In this document: piece by piece, positions 63,701-64,000 of the stretch | Position numbering within the stretch: the stretch's first letter is position 1 | How the letters are laid out: every line of letters starts with the position of its first letter | NCBI RefSeq assembly: GCF_003324525.1 | Contig: NZ_QGDC01000004.1 | Coordinates: forward strand, 248,001-312,000 | Length of the DNA: 64,000 nt | Direction: 5' to 3' | Source: Mucilaginibacter hurinus | Lineage (GTDB): Bacteria > Bacteroidota > Bacteroidia > Sphingobacteriales > Sphingobacteriaceae | The notes under the pieces: model-generated | Databases searched by the model: none | Seen by the model: only the letters and a program-made list of their open reading frames with translations | Told to the model about the DNA's origin: nothing | Made by a program: the position numbers and the translations under genes

Positions 63701-64000
63701 AACTGATATGGTTACCCCAGGCAGCGACAGGTTAGCTGCATCAGTTACCTTACCCTGTACTTTTACTTGTTTTTGTTGTTCCTGGCTTCCAGGAATTGTT
63801 GTTGCGAAGGTTGGTTCGCTTATTACTATTACATCACCAATTACTTTGTAAGTAAGGTTGTATGGTGCCAAAACCTCGCTCAATACCTGTTTAACACTTT
63901 TATTGTTAGCGTTGTAGGTAATGCTTAGCGACTGCTTTAATACCATATCGGTATAAGCAAACCGCACGTGCTTATCAGCGGCAATTTTATCAAGCGCGTC
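60791..64000 (-). CDS. SusC/RagA-family TonB-linked outer membrane protein with STN domain, 5' truncated
   Basis: The frame is still open at base 64000, so the start lies beyond the window; about 1069 residues are visible. The order is an STN (secretin/TonB short N-terminal) domain ending VLAPYNLTYKVIGDVIVISE, a carboxypeptidase-regulatory-like domain (VKVQGKVTDAANLSLPGVTI), the plug (EVVVVGYGTQKRSSVVGAI, LVIDGIVYEDFNAVNNINPS), then the 22-strand barrel with a C-terminal YYGFGLDISL. The GTG at 63967 is an internal codon. Imports mannan oligosaccharides with TonB energy. The STN domain usually touches a FecR-like anti-sigma factor, so the locus is probably switched on through an ECF sigma factor. 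Confidence 0.95.
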   Translation of the reverse strand, partial: DALDKIAADKHVRFAYTDMVLKQSLSITYNANNKSVKQVLSEVLAPYNLTYKVIGDVIVISEPTFATTIPGSQEQQKQVKVQGKVTDAANLSLPGVTISVKGTTIATTTDANGAFSIDAPDDAVLVFSFIGFVTKEVPVNGQTAINVQLIEDRITLNEVVVVGYGTQKRSSVVGAIDQVGTVAFEGKPAVNALQALQGTLPSLIIQQRSLEPGQAPNVNIRGIGTLGNNTPLLVIDGIVYEDFNAVNNINPSDIETSTVLKDAGAAAIYGSRSSNGVLLITTKKGQKNSKATVNYNGLIGSQVPRITYRPVHAFENAILRNEANVNAALSPIFSPQQVRDFQTRGDREWFLDAILQNAMQQNHNVSITGGSEKSTYLVSAGLLDQRNNLVGPGFGARRYNFRVNLTNEIGRLKLTSILAYNRTERKEHSFNTSTLIVDAGRTPTYYDIKDENGNYLTNDVLAQFNPLGILEQGGYRQADDDGINANISAELKITNDLKLRGVFGGTLVSNHTLERVKEVKFLPMGNYGADRNTNDINYKSLFLNTQLLAEYNKTFAKKHSIGVLVGVANESFTGKGNELRYRLTDPELGTPIGETEIVPSSRGTLQNTNETSLNSAFGRVTYDFENKYYGEFNFRIDASSKFNKQNRSAFFPSISAGYRISQEDFMEGYRDKFGDLKIRGSYGVLGNQNVGNYQFQNRFRRFPNVYGFNNQLVGGVDIDFANPDLRWERAATLNLGVDAGFLKNMLTLSFDYFNKTTRDILVEPAVPGTFGASLPLYNAGEVRNQGWEFNANYRINTKNFRHTFNFNVGDSKNKVLKFEGDQRLTSYDEMQILLKVGMPLASYVGYKTDGYFQNLDDINNGPKPTGLNVVPGDIRYVDVNKDGVIDENDKFVLGNPFPRFNFGFNYNVSYKQFDFALFVQGVGKRSMFVRGELVEPFHFNYGQVMYQHQLDYWTPMNPDARYPRLAANGSQSNTNNFRRGSDMYLYNGAYLRVKNIQLGYTLPAKVAQKIGMQKVRAYFSGQNLFTLSGIKFIDPEVSEFDNNLGAGGANSGRNYPVPVYYGFGLDISL

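Overview
The window looks like chromosome of a member of the Bacteroidota, most likely a Sphingobacteriaceae genus such as Mucilaginibacter or Pedobacter. The evidence is two SusC/SusD outer-membrane nutrient uptake pairs, a giant surface protein with a type IX secretion (T9SS) sorting tail, many Sec and lipoprotein signals, and a few TAnnTTTG promoter elements. The genus is inferred from gene content only. No rRNA, tRNA, CRISPR array, insertion sequence or prophage was seen.

Layout. 1-8 kb: a truncated 3-hydroxyacyl-CoA dehydrogenase, then an arginine block of argS, an arginine deiminase-family protein, a CtlX-type citrulline hydrolase and a biosynthetic arginine decarboxylase. 8-18 kb: housekeeping and oxidoreductase genes (exported methyltransferase, RluA-type pseudouridine synthase, DUF218 protein, SDR, topoisomerase IB, aldo/keto reductase). 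These are interrupted by an AT-rich two-gene cassette, a type ISP-like restriction-modification protein followed 2 bp later by a DUF2971 protein. 18-26 kb: three tandem paralogous secreted proteins, then an AraC regulator with two paralogous ricin-lectin/propeller lipoproteins. The regulator and the first lipoprotein share an 18-bp motif upstream. 26-35 kb: a cupin/DUF4268 pair, an alcohol dehydrogenase/esterase pair, a sialate O-acetylesterase, and a first SusC/SusD pair.

35-40 kb: DUF4256 protein, MFS transporter plus SDR, and a 734-residue protein of unknown function. 40-50 kb: one 3371-residue protein made of seven consecutive units, each one IPT/TIG domain followed by seven FG-GAP/VCBS repeats, so 49 FG-GAP repeats in all. 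This reads as seven seven-bladed propellers on a string, ending in a T9SS tail. 50.5-64 kb: a polysaccharide utilization locus (PUL) for alpha-mannan, all on the minus strand in the order SusC (runs off the window), SusD, SusE-like, GH76, GH125, GH92, GH92, plus a 29-codon putative membrane peptide at the 3' end.

How the genes work together. In the mannan locus GH76 would cut the alpha-1,6 backbone, the SusC/D/E proteins bind and import the fragments, the GH92 enzymes strip alpha-1,2/1,3 side chains, and GH125 trims the alpha-1,6-linked remainder. The STN domain on the terminal SusC suggests control by an ECF sigma/anti-sigma pair outside the window. Three convergent gene junctions carry perfect inverted repeats that look like bidirectional terminators, two of them overlapping a stop codon.
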